Positions 50,181 through 57,981 of a stretch of 64,000 nucleotides of DNA are shown piece after piece. The DNA is taken from contig JAFXBC010000003.1 of assembly GCA_017516825.1 (NCBI GenBank), positions 1 through 64,000 on the forward strand, given 5' to 3'. The translations under genes were made by a program, and so were the position numbers. This stretch comes from Clostridia bacterium (GTDB lineage Bacteria; Bacillota; Clostridia; Oscillospirales; CAG-382). Below the pieces are notes generated by a model, which saw only the letters and a program-made list of their open reading frames with translations, searched no databases and had not been told where the DNA came from. Position 1 is the stretch's first letter. Each line of letters starts with the position of its first letter.

Positions 50181-52712
50181 ATGAAAACAGCATTTTCCAC
50201 CCTCGCTTGCCCCGGCTACGATTTCAAAGACATCACCACCATGGCCGCCGACCTGGGTTTCGACGGCGTCGAGGTGCGCGGTCTGGGCATCGATCTCATC
50301 GACCGTCATTCCAAGCCCTTTGCGGCGGAAAACATCCCCGCCACCGCGGCAAAGCTACGGGCTCTGCGCCTGAAGATCTCCTGCTTCTCCTCCGGCGTGG
50401 TGCTCAGCGACGGGGCCAGAAGGGAACAGAACCTGGAAGAAGCTAAAGAATACATCCGCGCCGCTAAGGCGTTGGGCACCAAATACGTCCGTGTGCTGGG
50501 TGAAGCCACCCCCGCTCCCGAAAAGGAGATCGACGACGAGGAGGTCTTCGCACAGCTTTCCGCCATTCTGCCCTTCGCGGAGGAGGCAGGAATCACCGTC
50601 TTGGTGGAGACCAACGGTGCTTACTGCGATACCGCCCGTCTGGCCGCTGTGCTGAACCGCTGTCACAGCGAGTCCGTGGGCGCGTTGTGGGACATCCACC
50701 ATCCCTACCGTCATCTGGGAGAATCTCCCGAGAAGACGGTGCAGAATCTGGGCAGATACATCCGCTACGTCCACGTGAAGGATTCCGTCAAGGAGGACGG
50801 CAAGGTCGCCTACCGCATGATGGGTGACGGCGATATGCCCTTGGACGATATCATGAACGCTCTGCGGTCCATCAATTTCGAGGGCTACCTCTCCCTGGAA
50901 TGGGTAAAGACCTGGATGCCCGAGCTGTTTGATGCGGGTATCGTATTCCCTCAGTATATGCACTTCATGTCCCGCTATCTGGGCAAGACCCCCGCGGGAC
51001 ACGCTCTCCAGGTGGACAAGCGAGGGGCGGGTCAGTATCCCTGGCCCAAGGAGACCTTGATCGATCTCACCTTCCCCCAGCTTCTGGATCATATCTGCGA
51101 TTGCTTCCCCGATCAGTACGCTTTCCGTTACACCACCCACGATTATACCCGCACCTATCCCCAGTTCCGCGAGGACGTGGACAGATTTGCCCGGGCTTTG
51201 ATGGCCTTGGGAGTTCGCAAGGGCGACCACGTGGCAGTCTGGGCCACCAACGTGCCTGCCTGGTACCTCACCTTCTGGGCGGCCACCAAGATCGGTGCCG
51301 TGTTGGTAACGGTGAACACCGCTTACAAGATCTACGAGACGGAATATCTGCTCCGTCAATCCGACACCCACACTCTGGTGATGGTGGACGGCTACAAGGG
51401 CACGGACTACAAGGAGATCGTGAACAAGCTGGTTCCCGAGCTTGCCACCCACGAAGCGGGCAAGCCCCTGTACAGCCAACGTCTCCCCTTCTTGCGGAAC
51501 GTCATCACCTGCGAGTCCTCCATGCCCGGCGCTCTCACCATGGAGCAGGCCATGGAGTACGCGGACAAGACTCCCGTGGAGGAGCTGTACCGCCGTGCCG
51601 CCCGCATTGACAAGCACGACGTGTGCAATATGCAGTACACTTCCGGCACCACAGGGTTCCCCAAGGGGGTCATGCTCACCCACTACAACGTGATCAACAA
51701 CGGCAAGGCCATCGGCGACTGCATGGATCTTTCCACCGCAGACCGCATGATGATCCAGGTGCCCATGTTCCATTGCTTCGGCATGGTATTGGCCATGACG
51801 GCCTCCGTGACCCACGGCGTTACCATGTCCCCCATTCCCGCCTTCTCTCCCCGTCGCGGCCTTCACTGTATCAATAAAGAGAAGATCACCTGCTTCCATG
51901 GAGTGCCCACTATGTTCATCGCCATGCTGGGGCATGAGGATTTTGACAAAACCGACTTTTCCCATATGCGTACCGGCATCATGGCGGGCTCTCCCTGCCC
52001 TGTGAAGGTGATGGAAGAAGTCATCAATAAGATGCACATGAGCGAGATCTGCATCACCTACGGGCAGACGGAGGCATCCCCTGCCACCACCATGTCCAAG
52101 ACCACGGATTCCATCGAGACCCGTGTGAACACGGTGGGAAGTGCCATCTTCGGGGTGGAATGCAAGATCATCGATCCCGAGACCGGAGAAGAGGTTCCCG
52201 ACGGCGTGGACGGCGAGTTCTGCGCCCGCGGCTACAACATTATGAAGGGGTACTACAAGATGCCCCAGGCCACCGCCGCCGCCATTGACAGCGAGGGTTG
52301 GCTCCATTCCGGAGATCTCCTTCGCAAGCTGCCCGACGGCAACTTCAAGGTGACGGGACGGATCAAGGACATGATCATCCGCGGCGGCGAGAATCTTTAC
52401 CCCAAGGAGATCGAGGACTTCATCTACACCCATCCCAAGGTGAGCGACGTGCAGGTCATCGGCGTGCCCGACAAGCAGTACGGCGAAGAGGCCATGGCTT
52501 GCATCATCATCAAGCCCGGCGAGACCCTCACCGAGGAGGAGATCCGCACCTACTGCATGGAGAACATGGCCAAGCACAAGGTGCCCAGGTATTTTGATTT
52601 CGTGGATTCCTTCCCCATGAATGCGGCGGGAAAGATCCTGAAATACAAGATGCGGGAGGCGGCTGTGGAAAAGCTGGGCCTGCAGGCAGCGGCTAAGATC
52701 GAGACGGCTTGA
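50181..52712 (+). CDS. Fusion of sugar isomerase/epimerase-like barrel and AMP-forming acyl-CoA synthetase
   Basis: The 843-residue protein joins two enzymes. Residues 1-275 form a xylose-isomerase-like TIM barrel with metal-ligand candidates in FDGVEVRG, VLVETNG, LWDIHHPY, YVHVKDSV and LSLEWVK. Residues about 290-843 form an acyl/aryl-CoA synthetase with the AMP-binding P-loop YTSGTTGFPKG (from Tyr486), GQTEASP (Gly628), the hinge GRIKDMIIRGGENLYP and the catalytic Lys818 in NAAGK. The C-terminal half alone has the full family length. GGGAAAGGA precedes ATG 50181, and no stop or internal ribosome binding site separates the halves. The T-box-like leader suggests amino-acid-linked control. The substrate is unknown. 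Confidence 0.85.
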   Translation: MKTAFSTLACPGYDFKDITTMAADLGFDGVEVRGLGIDLIDRHSKPFAAENIPATAAKLRALRLKISCFSSGVVLSDGARREQNLEEAKEYIRAAKALGTKYVRVLGEATPAPEKEIDDEEVFAQLSAILPFAEEAGITVLVETNGAYCDTARLAAVLNRCHSESVGALWDIHHPYRHLGESPEKTVQNLGRYIRYVHVKDSVKEDGKVAYRMMGDGDMPLDDIMNALRSINFEGYLSLEWVKTWMPELFDAGIVFPQYMHFMSRYLGKTPAGHALQVDKRGAGQYPWPKETLIDLTFPQLLDHICDCFPDQYAFRYTTHDYTRTYPQFREDVDRFARALMALGVRKGDHVAVWATNVPAWYLTFWAATKIGAVLVTVNTAYKIYETEYLLRQSDTHTLVMVDGYKGTDYKEIVNKLVPELATHEAGKPLYSQRLPFLRNVITCESSMPGALTMEQAMEYADKTPVEELYRRAARIDKHDVCNMQYTSGTTGFPKGVMLTHYNVINNGKAIGDCMDLSTADRMMIQVPMFHCFGMVLAMTASVTHGVTMSPIPAFSPRRGLHCINKEKITCFHGVPTMFIAMLGHEDFDKTDFSHMRTGIMAGSPCPVKVMEEVINKMHMSEICITYGQTEASPATTMSKTTDSIETRVNTVGSAIFGVECKIIDPETGEEVPDGVDGEFCARGYNIMKGYYKMPQATAAAIDSEGWLHSGDLLRKLPDGNFKVTGRIKDMIIRGGENLYPKEIEDFIYTHPKVSDVQVIGVPDKQYGEEAMACIIIKPGETLTEEEIRTYCMENMAKHKVPRYFDFVDSFPMNAAGKILKYKMREAAVEKLGLQAAAKIETA

Positions 52713-52723
52713 TAGGAAATACG

Positions 52724-52796
52724 CAAAGGGGACGCTTTTTGAAAAAGCGCCCCCTTTGATCCCCCGAAAAGCACTGCCGAAAACTATCGTTTTCGG
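52724..52796 (+). repeat. Two-hairpin intergenic element, copy 5
   Basis: CAAAGGGGACGCTTTTT (52724-52740) pairs with 52742-52758 with one mismatch. CCGAAAAC (52777-52784) pairs with GTTTTCGG (52789-52796). It begins 12 bases after the fusion gene stop, in sense. Confidence 0.85.
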
Positions 52797-52808
52797 AATA
52801 AAAAACAC

Positions 52809-52842
52809 AATGCCCTTTTGTTCGTCAGAACGAAAGGGCATT
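52809..52842. terminator. Bidirectional terminator
   Basis: AATGCCCTTTTGTTC (52809-52823) pairs with 52828-52842 with one G-U wobble, followed by a T-rich stretch, between two convergent genes. Confidence 0.8.
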
Positions 52843-52859
52843 TCTTTAAAATGCAGGGT

Positions 52860-52905
52860 GCAGGGGGATCATCCCCCTGCCGGGGTTTAAGGGGCAGAGC
52901 CCCTT
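52860..52905 (-). repeat. Tandem hairpins at the MATE gene end
   Basis: GCAGGGGGAT (52860-52869) pairs with 52871-52880. AAGGGGC (52889-52895) pairs with GCCCCTT (52899-52905), touching the MATE stop codon. They resemble the hairpin pairs at 35805 and 41644. Confidence 0.7.
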
Positions 52906-54257
52906 TATACACGTTTCTTCTCCCATACACGCATCTTGTAGAAGGCAAACGCCATAAGGCAGGCTACCGTCCAACCCACCGCCCAGGCAGTAGGAATGGC
53001 GTAGATCCCCATGCCAACGGCGGCAAGGAGATAGCACAGCGCCACCCGAATGATCAGATCGGCGATGGTGCTGGCGGAGAAATACTTCATGGCGCCGTAT
53101 CCGCGCAAGATGCCGTCGATGGCGATCTTCACGGCGATGACGGCATAGAAGGGTGCAACGCAACGCAGGAAGGTGCTTCCCGCTTGCAAGGCCTCCTCGG
53201 TGATGGCGGGATCGTCGGTATTCAGGAACAGCCTTACGAAGAAGGGTGCAAAGACAAAGAAGGCGACGGCAATGGGCAGGATGAGCAGATATAGCATCTT
53301 CACTCCTGCGGTAAAGCCTTGCTTGACCCGGGATTCCTGCTTGGCCCCCAGGTTCTGGGCGGTATAGGCGGCGATGGCGGCGGACACGGTGACGAAGCAG
53401 GCCGTGGCGAAGCCGTTCACCTTCAAGGCGGTGGAAAAGCCTGCGATGGTGGCCTCCGAGCCCAGCTCATCGATGACCTTCTGAATGAAGAAATTGCCCA
53501 CTGCGATGAAAGACTGCTGTAAAACGGTGGGCACGGAAAGAGAGACCAGCTCCTTCAGAATGGGAGTCTGCACCCAGGGGGCGTCCCGTCCCTCCAGGCG
53601 GTTCACACGGCGTAACAGCAGAGCGAACAGCAGGCAGGCGGAAAGCACCTGTGCGATGAGGGTGGCCCATGCGGCACCCTGCACGTCCCAGCCGAAGACG
53701 GCCACGAACAGAAGATCCAGGGCAACGTTCCCCAAAGAGGAGCCTGCCAGGAAATACAAGGGGGTGGCGGAATCTCCCAAGGCGGTGCAGATGCCCGTGG
53801 AGATGTTGTAAAGGAACACGAACAAAAGGGAGGCCGTGTAGATGTACAGGTATTCCACGGCGCTTTCCATGGCAGTGGCAGGGGTTTCGATCAGGTTCAG
53901 CAGAGGTTTGCAGAACAGAAAGCCCAAAACGGTGAGCGACACCGCGATGAGGGAAGCCCCCAGCCAGGCGGTACGCATGGCGGTGTGGAGGCTTTTGTAT
54001 TGCTTGCCCCCAAAGAAGCGGGCGATCAGCACGGAACAGCCCGTGTTGAAGCCCACCGCCACGGCGGTATAGATGGCTGTCACGGAGGAAGCCGCCGCCA
54101 CGGCGGCAACAGCGGTTTCGGGGGTCCGGGTAAAGTTCCCTACCACAAAAAGATCCACCAGCACGTAGAGCTGCTGCAGCAACACGCTGACGATCATGGG
54201 TAGGGAGAAACGTAACAGAACGCCCCCGGGCTTCCCCGTCGTAAGATCAACGGTCAT
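52905..54257 (-). CDS. MATE family efflux transporter
   Basis: The 450-residue protein has about twelve transmembrane helices in two homologous halves. Family features include LPMIVSVLLQQLYVLVDLFV at the start, GFNTGCSVLIARFFG, and the second-half VPTVLQQSFIAVGNFFIQ. It exports cationic compounds or drugs in exchange for Na+ or H+. It overlaps the LysR gene by 4 bases, so both are translated from one message. Confidence 0.92.
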   Translation of the reverse strand: MTVDLTTGKPGGVLLRFSLPMIVSVLLQQLYVLVDLFVVGNFTRTPETAVAAVAAASSVTAIYTAVAVGFNTGCSVLIARFFGGKQYKSLHTAMRTAWLGASLIAVSLTVLGFLFCKPLLNLIETPATAMESAVEYLYIYTASLLFVFLYNISTGICTALGDSATPLYFLAGSSLGNVALDLLFVAVFGWDVQGAAWATLIAQVLSACLLFALLLRRVNRLEGRDAPWVQTPILKELVSLSVPTVLQQSFIAVGNFFIQKVIDELGSEATIAGFSTALKVNGFATACFVTVSAAIAAYTAQNLGAKQESRVKQGFTAGVKMLYLLILPIAVAFFVFAPFFVRLFLNTDDPAITEEALQAGSTFLRCVAPFYAVIAVKIAIDGILRGYGAMKYFSASTIADLIIRVALCYLLAAVGMGIYAIPTAWAVGWTVACLMAFAFYKMRVWEKKRV

Positions 54258-55156
54258 TTCAGCACGCTTTCTTTTCGATTGGGATCGAAGGACATGATCC
54301 TCTTGGCAATGGGATTGGTGTTGTCGGCAAGCATCATCAGGTTATACTGCACGATCTTGTTGCCCGGGATGGGGTATTTCACAAATTCCTCCCCTGCGAT
54401 CTCGGGCATGAAGCCGGGAACGATGGCAACGCCGTGACGGGAACGGACCATGAGAAGCTGTGCGCCGATGCTGTTGGTCTGGGAGATCTTTTCCGGCACG
54501 AAGCCGAAGGCATCCCAAAGGAGACGGCGGAGCATATCCATGGAGGAAGGGCCGGAGTTTTCGCAGTTGGTGATGAGGTATTCCCCCTTCAGCAGATCCA
54601 CGGGAGAGCCGCCGGCGTACTTCTGGGCCAGGGCGCTGTGGGCCACCAGATAGTTGGGGGATTCAAACAGGGTGCGGGAATGGAACTCCTCTTTTTGCAA
54701 GGCCTGCTCGCAAATGCTGTCCGCCACGATCACGTCCAGCTCTCCGGTCTTCAGCTTGGCGGTAAGCTCCCCGTAGGGGTACTGGAAGAAATCCACCTTC
54801 ACCGCAGGGAACTGCTTCAAGAAGGCGCCGAAAAACTCCTCGGTGTTGCAATACTCGTACACGCCGAAGCCCACCTTCACGTAGCCGCTGTATTCCGCAT
54901 CGATGGCGCGGACACGCTTTTCCGTATCCTCGTAATATTTCCTCAGAAACTTCACACGCTCGTAGTAGAACGCCCCTGCCTCGGTGAGGGAAACGGAATG
55001 GGAGCTGCGCTTGAACAGGCGGATGCCCAGCTTCTCCTCCAACGCGGCGATGTACTGGCTGATGGCGGTCTGGGAAACGGAATGCTTCGCCGCCGCCTGG
55101 GTAAAATTCAAACACTCGGCAAGCGTGAGGAAGTAATCGATTTTCTTGTTGATCAT
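54254..55156 (-). CDS. LysR family transcriptional regulator
   Basis: The 300-residue regulator has an N-terminal winged helix (about 3-62, CLNFTQAAAKHSVSQTAISQ) and a periplasmic-binding-type effector domain (about 90-290). It is co-transcribed in front of the MATE gene rather than divergent from its target, which is unusual for LysR proteins. Control of its own operon by an exported compound is plausible. Confidence 0.9.
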   Translation of the reverse strand: MINKKIDYFLTLAECLNFTQAAAKHSVSQTAISQYIAALEEKLGIRLFKRSSHSVSLTEAGAFYYERVKFLRKYYEDTEKRVRAIDAEYSGYVKVGFGVYEYCNTEEFFGAFLKQFPAVKVDFFQYPYGELTAKLKTGELDVIVADSICEQALQKEEFHSRTLFESPNYLVAHSALAQKYAGGSPVDLLKGEYLITNCENSGPSSMDMLRRLLWDAFGFVPEKISQTNSIGAQLLMVRSRHGVAIVPGFMPEIAGEEFVKYPIPGNKIVQYNLMMLADNTNPIAKRIMSFDPNRKESVLK

Positions 55157-55199
55157 AATAAGAACCTCGCTTTTATGATGCGATCATCACGTTTACCTT

Positions 55200-55228
55200 A
55201 TCATAGCACATTCCCTTCCAAAAGTCAA
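55200..55228 (-). promoter_or_regulatory. Promoter of the LysR-MATE operon
   Basis: TTGACT (55228-55223) and TATGAT (55205-55200) are 17 bases apart. GATGATCGCATCAT near 55176-55190 is a partial palindrome that could be an operator. Confidence 0.65.
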
Positions 55229-55232
55229 CACA

Positions 55233-55261
55233 AAAAAGGACCGCTTTACGCAGTCCTTTTT
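55233..55261 (-). terminator. Terminator of discoidin lipoprotein A
   Basis: AAAAAGGACCGC (55233-55244) pairs with 55250-55261 with one mismatch and ends in a T-run on the minus strand. Confidence 0.8.
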
Positions 55262-55272
55262 GATTCGCGTGA

Positions 55273-56025
55273 TTACTTCGCGGTGAATTCGGAAACGAAC
55301 GCCCAACCGGGAGTCTGCATGACCACCTTCACGTAACGACCGGTGACGTCGCACTCGATGGTTGCGGGAGCGTTTGCAACGGTCTCATCGGTGGTGGGAA
55401 CCACGGAGCCTACGGAATACCAGTTCTCGCCGTCCTCAGAAACCAGGAACTCAACGTTGGTGGGAGCGGCGATACCGCTGCCAAGGAAGATACTGCCGGT
55501 GTACAGGGTCAGCTCGGAGAGCTGGTAGCTCTGCTCCAGGTCAACGATGAACCAGGCACCGCCGTTCTCGGCGTAGTCGGGGCAGTTCAGGTGGAAGCCC
55601 ATCCAAGCGGCGTCGGAGTATGCGGCGTCGTCAGCGGCGATCACACCGTCGGTAAGATCGTTTGCATCATCGGGGTAAGCGATGGCTGCGTTTTCATCCC
55701 AGCCCCAACTTACGTCTTCGCCACCCTGGCGGTACAGCAAAGAACGGGTGTAGGTCTTGCCTTCGGCAACGTTGTTGCCCTCGGTGGAAACCGCGTCGGG
55801 ATTCTTCACGTATTCGGGCTCTTTGGACTCTTCTTCGGAGGACTCGGGAGCTTCCTCGGAGGATTCGGGCTCAGCCTCGGAGGAGGTAGCGGGTGCTTCA
55901 GAAGAAGTAGCGGGTGCCTGGGAAGACACTTCGGGAGCGGAGGAGGTCTCTTCCTCACCGCAGGAGGCCAGCATGCAGCAGGTAGCTACCAGCAGAAGGG
56001 CCAGTAAAAGGGAAATCTTTTTCAT
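55273..56025 (-). CDS. Small discoidin-domain lipoprotein A
   Basis: The 250-residue protein has a lipoprotein signal with lipobox LASC, a Ser/Glu/Ala/Pro linker of about 45 residues and a single F5/8-type-C-like domain. The domain shows NVAEGKTYTRS at its start, SEDGENWYSVG, and GRYVKVVMQT near the end. Such domains bind carbohydrates. ATG 56025 is 7 bases from GGAAAG; ATG 56031 is too close. It is a twin of the next gene. Confidence 0.85.
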   Translation of the reverse strand: MKKISLLLALLLVATCCMLASCGEEETSSAPEVSSQAPATSSEAPATSSEAEPESSEEAPESSEEESKEPEYVKNPDAVSTEGNNVAEGKTYTRSLLYRQGGEDVSWGWDENAAIAYPDDANDLTDGVIAADDAAYSDAAWMGFHLNCPDYAENGGAWFIVDLEQSYQLSELTLYTGSIFLGSGIAAPTNVEFLVSEDGENWYSVGSVVPTTDETVANAPATIECDVTGRYVKVVMQTPGWAFVSEFTAK

Positions 56026-56064
56026 GATCATCTTTCCTTTTCTCTTGTTTTTTTTGTTTAGCCC

Positions 56065-56093
56065 ATTCTATCACACTTTTTCTCCTTTTTCAA
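56065..56093 (-). promoter_or_regulatory. Promoter of discoidin lipoprotein A
   Basis: TTGAAA (56093-56088) and TAGAAT (56070-56065) are 17 bases apart. Confidence 0.65.
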
Positions 56094-56110
56094 GGGGTTC
56101 TTTCAAAAAA

Positions 56111-56136
56111 ACAAGAGACCGATGAAGGTCTCTTGT
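56111..56136 (-). terminator. Terminator of discoidin lipoprotein B
   Basis: ACAAGAGACC (56111-56120) pairs perfectly with 56127-56136, followed on the minus strand by a T-run. Confidence 0.85.
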
Positions 56137-56161
56137 CCTTTGTGTGTTTTGAAGGGAGAAA

Positions 56162-56908
56162 TTACTTAATTTCGATCTCGCCCATGAAGCACCAACCGTA
56201 GGAGATCACGCGGATCTCAACGTAACGGCCGGTCACGTCCATCTCGGAAACCAGAGTGTGGGTAACGTTGTCTTCCAGCTCGTCAACAGCGGTGGTGAGC
56301 ACGGAAGCGGAATACCAGTTCTCGCCATCCTCGGAAACCAGAACCTCTACGGTGTGGGGAGCGTTGATGCCGCTGGCGCCGTCTCTCAGAGAAACGATAG
56401 TAACTTCGCTGATCTCATAGCTCTGGCCCAGGTCGAACTGAACGTAGCCGTAGCCGCGCTCGGTCTGAGCGGGAGTGCCCTGGTTGAGTGCCATCCAGCA
56501 CGCAGCGCTGTACCGATCGTCGTTGGTGGGGATCACACCGTCGGTGAGCTCAAAGTTATCGTCGGGGTAGGAGACGGGGCAGTTCTCATCATAACCGTAG
56601 GTTTCGGGATTGGCACGGAACTGCTCAGAGATGGTGTACTCCTTGCCTGCGGCAACGTTAGCGCCTTCGGTGGGAATAGCGTCGGGGTTCTTTTCGTACT
56701 CGGGCTCAGCGGGCTCCTCGGAGGACTCAGCCTCGGGCTCGGAGGACTCGGGTTCAGCCTCGGAGGAGGCAGCGGGTGCTTCGGAAGAAGTAGCGGGCGC
56801 CTGGGAGGAAGCTTCGGGAGCGGAGGAGGTCTCTTCCTCACCGCAGGAAGCCAGCATGCAGCAGGTAGCTACCATCAGCAGGGCCAGCAGAAATGCGATC
56901 TTTTTCAT
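56162..56908 (-). CDS. Small discoidin-domain lipoprotein B
   Basis: The 248-residue twin of lipoprotein A has a nearly identical first 55 residues (signal, LASCGEEETSSAP and linker). Its discoidin domain is more diverged (NVAAGKEYTI, YVQFDLGQSYEI, SEDGENWYSAS, GRYVEIRV). It has its own promoter and terminator, so the pair arose by duplication of a whole transcription unit. It presumably binds a different glycan. Confidence 0.85.
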   Translation of the reverse strand: MKKIAFLLALLMVATCCMLASCGEEETSSAPEASSQAPATSSEAPAASSEAEPESSEPEAESSEEPAEPEYEKNPDAIPTEGANVAAGKEYTISEQFRANPETYGYDENCPVSYPDDNFELTDGVIPTNDDRYSAACWMALNQGTPAQTERGYGYVQFDLGQSYEISEVTIVSLRDGASGINAPHTVEVLVSEDGENWYSASVLTTAVDELEDNVTHTLVSEMDVTGRYVEIRVISYGWCFMGEIEIK

Positions 56909-56960
56909 GTTTGTTTTTCCTTTTCTTGTTTTTATTTTTGTGCTTTTGGGCACAGACGGT

Positions 56961-56989
56961 ATTATACCACACTTGAAACGGAAAAGCAA
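56961..56989 (-). promoter_or_regulatory. Promoter of discoidin lipoprotein B
   Basis: TTGCTT (56989-56984) and a perfect TATAAT (56966-56961) are 17 bases apart. Confidence 0.7.
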
Positions 56990-57018
56990 GCCTTTTCCAA
57001 AATTTTACCGTTTTGCTC

Positions 57019-57969
57019 TTACGGGAACAATATTTCGATCAATTCCTCGATCTCCTCCTTCGTGGAGACGGAATTGATCTTTTCCCGCAGTTTTGCGCTT
57101 CCCACGCCGCCGCGGCAATATTTGGAAAGGTGCTTCCGCATTTCCAGCAAGGCCTTGGTACCCCGATCTGCCTCCAACAGGCGGATCTGGCGGCGGATCA
57201 CCTCACGGATCTCGGCGTTGTCCGGGGGTGTATAGGGCAAGCCTTCGAAGTGACAGATCAGCTCACGGAAGAGCCAGGGTCTGCCATAACACCCTCTCCC
57301 CACCATGATACCGTCGCACCCGGTGGTTTCCAGCATATCCAAAGCACTTGCCACGGAATCGATATCCCCGTTGCCGATAACGGGAATGGAAAGAGCCTGC
57401 TTCACCTTGGCGATATACCCTCTGTCCGCAATTCCGCTGTAAAGCTGTTCTCTGGTTCTGCCGTGGACGAACACCCCGGAAGCGCCTCCCGCCTCACAGG
57501 CCTTGGCCACCTCTATCCCATTGATATGGGTATCGTCCAAGCCCTTGCGGATCTTGGCGGTGACAGGCACGGATACGGCCTTGGAAACGGCTTTTACGAT
57601 GGCCTCGCAAAGGGCGGGATCCTTCATCACTCCGCTGCCGTCCCCGTTGTTGTAGATCTTGGGCATAGGACATCCGAAGTTGATGTCGATAAAGGCGGGG
57701 GAAAATTTCTGCAATTTGTAGGCCGCCTCCGCCATGGTCTCCGGCTCATGGCCGAAGATCTGGATAGCGGCGGGACGCTCGTCCTCGTGAAGCATGGCAA
57801 GATTGTCCGTCTTGCGGTCGCCATATACTACCCCCTTGGAGGAGATCAGCTCGGTACACACGCATTCCGCTCCGTAGGACACGCAGATGGAGCGGTAGGC
57901 ATAGTCGGTGATATTGGCCATGGGGGCAAGAAAAATGCCGTGCTTGACTTCAAAGTTTCCGATCTTCAT
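57019..57969 (-). CDS. dus: tRNA-dihydrouridine synthase
   Basis: The 316-residue flavin enzyme reduces uridines in the tRNA D-loop. LAPMANITDYAYR starts the FMN barrel. DINFGCPMPKI carries the catalytic Cys100, and VPVTAKIRKG and GCDGIMVGRG are further FMN-binding motifs. It belongs to the DusB group. It lies 12 bases after recG and is probably co-transcribed. Confidence 0.93.
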   Translation of the reverse strand: MKIGNFEVKHGIFLAPMANITDYAYRSICVSYGAECVCTELISSKGVVYGDRKTDNLAMLHEDERPAAIQIFGHEPETMAEAAYKLQKFSPAFIDINFGCPMPKIYNNGDGSGVMKDPALCEAIVKAVSKAVSVPVTAKIRKGLDDTHINGIEVAKACEAGGASGVFVHGRTREQLYSGIADRGYIAKVKQALSIPVIGNGDIDSVASALDMLETTGCDGIMVGRGCYGRPWLFRELICHFEGLPYTPPDNAEIREVIRRQIRLLEADRGTKALLEMRKHLSKYCRGGVGSAKLREKINSVSTKEEIEELIEILFP

Positions 57970-57981
57970 ATCTCTTCATAA

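Noticed and set aside
50355..52841. Open frame of over 800 codons opposite the fusion gene
   Set aside because: The translation is rich in Gly, His and Val with no domain. It is an antisense artefact of codon bias.
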